From Novipirellula galeiformis (GTDB lineage: Bacteria; Planctomycetota; Planctomycetia; Pirellulales; Pirellulaceae): 64,000 nucleotides of DNA. Position 1 is the stretch's first letter, and each line of letters begins with the position of its first letter. The translations under genes and the position numbers were made by a program. The stretch covers positions 393,764 to 457,763 of the forward strand of contig NZ_SJPT01000003.1 of assembly GCF_007860095.1 (NCBI RefSeq), written 5' to 3'. The notes beneath the pieces are model-generated. The model had not been told where the DNA came from and made no database searches. It was given only the letters and a program-made list of their open reading frames with translations. Of this stretch, positions 62,842-64,000 are shown in pieces.

Positions 62842-64000
62842 ATGAAACCACCGCTGCTCGAGATCCAAGGAATTAGCAAACGTTTTGGCCCGACGATCGC
62901 GCTGAACGACGTTTCATTGTCTGTCGTTGGCGGCGAAGTACTCGCCTTGATCGGTGAAAACGGTGCCGGTAAAAGCACGCTTCTGAAAACGCTTAGCGGG
63001 GCTCATCGTGCTGATTCCGGTTCGATGTCGATCGAAGGCAAGCCGTATTGCCCCGCCGGGCCAAGCGACGCGCGAGATCATGGCGTGGCGATGATCTATC
63101 AAGAATTGAATCTCGCCCCAGACCTGAGCGTCGAAGACAACATTATGCTGGGGCATCGCGGCAACCGCGGTGGTTTGTTGCTGCGATCCTCTCAACGTAA
63201 CGTTGTCACCAAGGTGCTCGAAACGGTTGGCTTGGCAAACTTGAATCCAAGAGCGATCGTCGGCGAACAATCGGTTGCAACGCAGCAATTGTTAGAGATC
63301 GCACGTGCCTTGGCGAGTGATGCGAGAATCATTCTGTTTGACGAACCGACCAGTTCATTGCCTCAGAAAGACGTCGCTCGTTTGTTCGAGATCATCAAGA
63401 CGCTAAAACGTTCGGGTTACGGCATCGTTTACATCAGCCATTTCTTAGAAGAAGTCCGTGAGGTTGCCGATCGCTACTCGGTGTTGCGCGATGGAAACAA
63501 CGTGGGTGAAGGAACGATTGATGCGATCACCGACGATCAAATCATCTCGTTGATGGTGGGCCGCGATGTCGACGAACTTTACCCCGCGGTTCCTCATCAG
63601 ATCGGTGAGGCATGGGTCGACGTGAAAGAGTTAAGCGGATCGGTGTCACCCAAACGGGTCAGCGTGTCGCTACATCGTGGCGAGATTTTTGGTGTCGCGG
63701 GACTGGTGGGGGCAGGGCGAACCGAATTGCTGCGTTCGATCTTTTCGCTTGACGCGATCAATGCGGGAAGTGTCAGCGTCGCAGGAAAGAAAATCAATGA
63801 TTCCGTTCGCGCTCGGATGAAGGCCGGTTTCGGGATGCTTTCGGAGGATCGCAAGGGGGAAGGACTTGCTCAAGAATTGTCGATCATCGAAAATATCACC
63901 CTTGGATCCTTAGCCCCCTACACCAAGTTTGGCTTCATTAATCTGCGTCGACGGTCCGCGGTGGCAACGGAAACCATGAAACGGGTGGAGGTCAAAGCGG
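62842..64000 (+). CDS. Sugar ABC transporter ATPase, RbsA/MglA type (3' end outside window)
   Basis: The first 386 codons of a duplicated-ATPase protein. First NBD: Walker A GENGAGKST (about residues 36-44), Walker B IILFDEPTSS and switch His in YISHF; the signature region reads SVATQQLLEIARAL. The second NBD begins near residue 255 with the degenerate Walker A GLVGAGRTELLR, normal in this family, and a SEDRKGEGL signature. It would drive sugar import with a permease that lies beyond the window. It overlaps no other gene and begins one base after the binding-protein stop. The family is normally about 500 residues, so roughly 110 residues are missing. Confidence 0.95.
   Translation, partial: MKPPLLEIQGISKRFGPTIALNDVSLSVVGGEVLALIGENGAGKSTLLKTLSGAHRADSGSMSIEGKPYCPAGPSDARDHGVAMIYQELNLAPDLSVEDNIMLGHRGNRGGLLLRSSQRNVVTKVLETVGLANLNPRAIVGEQSVATQQLLEIARALASDARIILFDEPTSSLPQKDVARLFEIIKTLKRSGYGIVYISHFLEEVREVADRYSVLRDGNNVGEGTIDAITDDQIISLMVGRDVDELYPAVPHQIGEAWVDVKELSGSVSPKRVSVSLHRGEIFGVAGLVGAGRTELLRSIFSLDAINAGSVSVAGKKINDSVRARMKAGFGMLSEDRKGEGLAQELSIIENITLGSLAPYTKFGFINLRRRSAVATETMKRVEVKA

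Noticed and set aside
63241-63300. SVATQQ in the RbsA-like ATPase as a damaged ABC signature
   Set aside because: Related sugar ATPases vary at this place, and the surrounding LLEIARAL and both Walker motifs are intact, so it is probably functional.

Overview
The window looks like chromosomal DNA of a planctomycete, most likely a Pirellulaceae member close to Rhodopirellula. The evidence is the set of lineage-typical families: a DUF1501 / cytochrome-DUF1549-DUF1553 gene pair, a Cys-rich BBP7-type outer-membrane protein, a membrane Ser/Thr kinase with a WD40-like C-terminus, a DUF1080 protein, a giant surface protein with the planctomycete N-terminal 'LEGLEQRQMMAGD' motif and a dockerin, and a DUF4332 protein. 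Genes lie on both strands in short operons, and no phage, IS element, CRISPR array or integrative element was recognised.

Layout. 1-8300: 3' end of gyrB, a flavin-dependent halogenase-like gene divergent from an MMPL/RND exporter, a small secreted protein, a Cys/Gly-rich lipoprotein and serine acetyltransferase (cysE). 8450-19240 (all minus): the WD40 kinase, a TraB/Tiki-like secreted protein, a DUF1080 protein, a small secreted protein, a CinA-like protein with an apparently decayed C-terminal domain, a DUF6702-like protein and an M1 metallopeptidase. 19700-27160 (minus): a 1707-aa metzincin/Cna-B/dockerin surface protein and the BBP7 barrel. 27700-30720: a membrane protein of unknown function and an AcuI/YhdH-type reductase. 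30760-37860 (minus): DUF1501 and DUF1549/1553 genes, an SNF2 helicase and a small unknown. 38470-42230: a coiled-coil protein, a Nudix hydrolase, a DUF2203 protein, csrA, tRNA-Glu(TTC) and tRNA-Gln(TTG).

42500-49360 holds an enolase-superfamily enzyme and then a kdsD-kdsC cluster followed by a 1047-aa single-anchor protein. That protein sits where lptC and lptA lie in enterobacteria and is proposed to be an Lpt-type bridge. 49500-52660 holds three planctomycete proteins of unknown function. 52740-57180 is a lutABC lactate-utilisation operon followed by a MATE exporter. 57530-64000 holds a transglutaminase-like protein, a Cys-rich lipoprotein, a secreted alpha/beta hydrolase, a class IV aminotransferase and the start of a ribose-type sugar ABC transporter (binding lipoprotein and the ATPase, cut by the window end).

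The most striking non-gene structure is a set of short tandem-repeat arrays, period about 14-22 bp and often exactly 16 bp, each with its own unit sequence, sitting between genes throughout the window. All family calls come from reading motifs and gene order; no database search was run.
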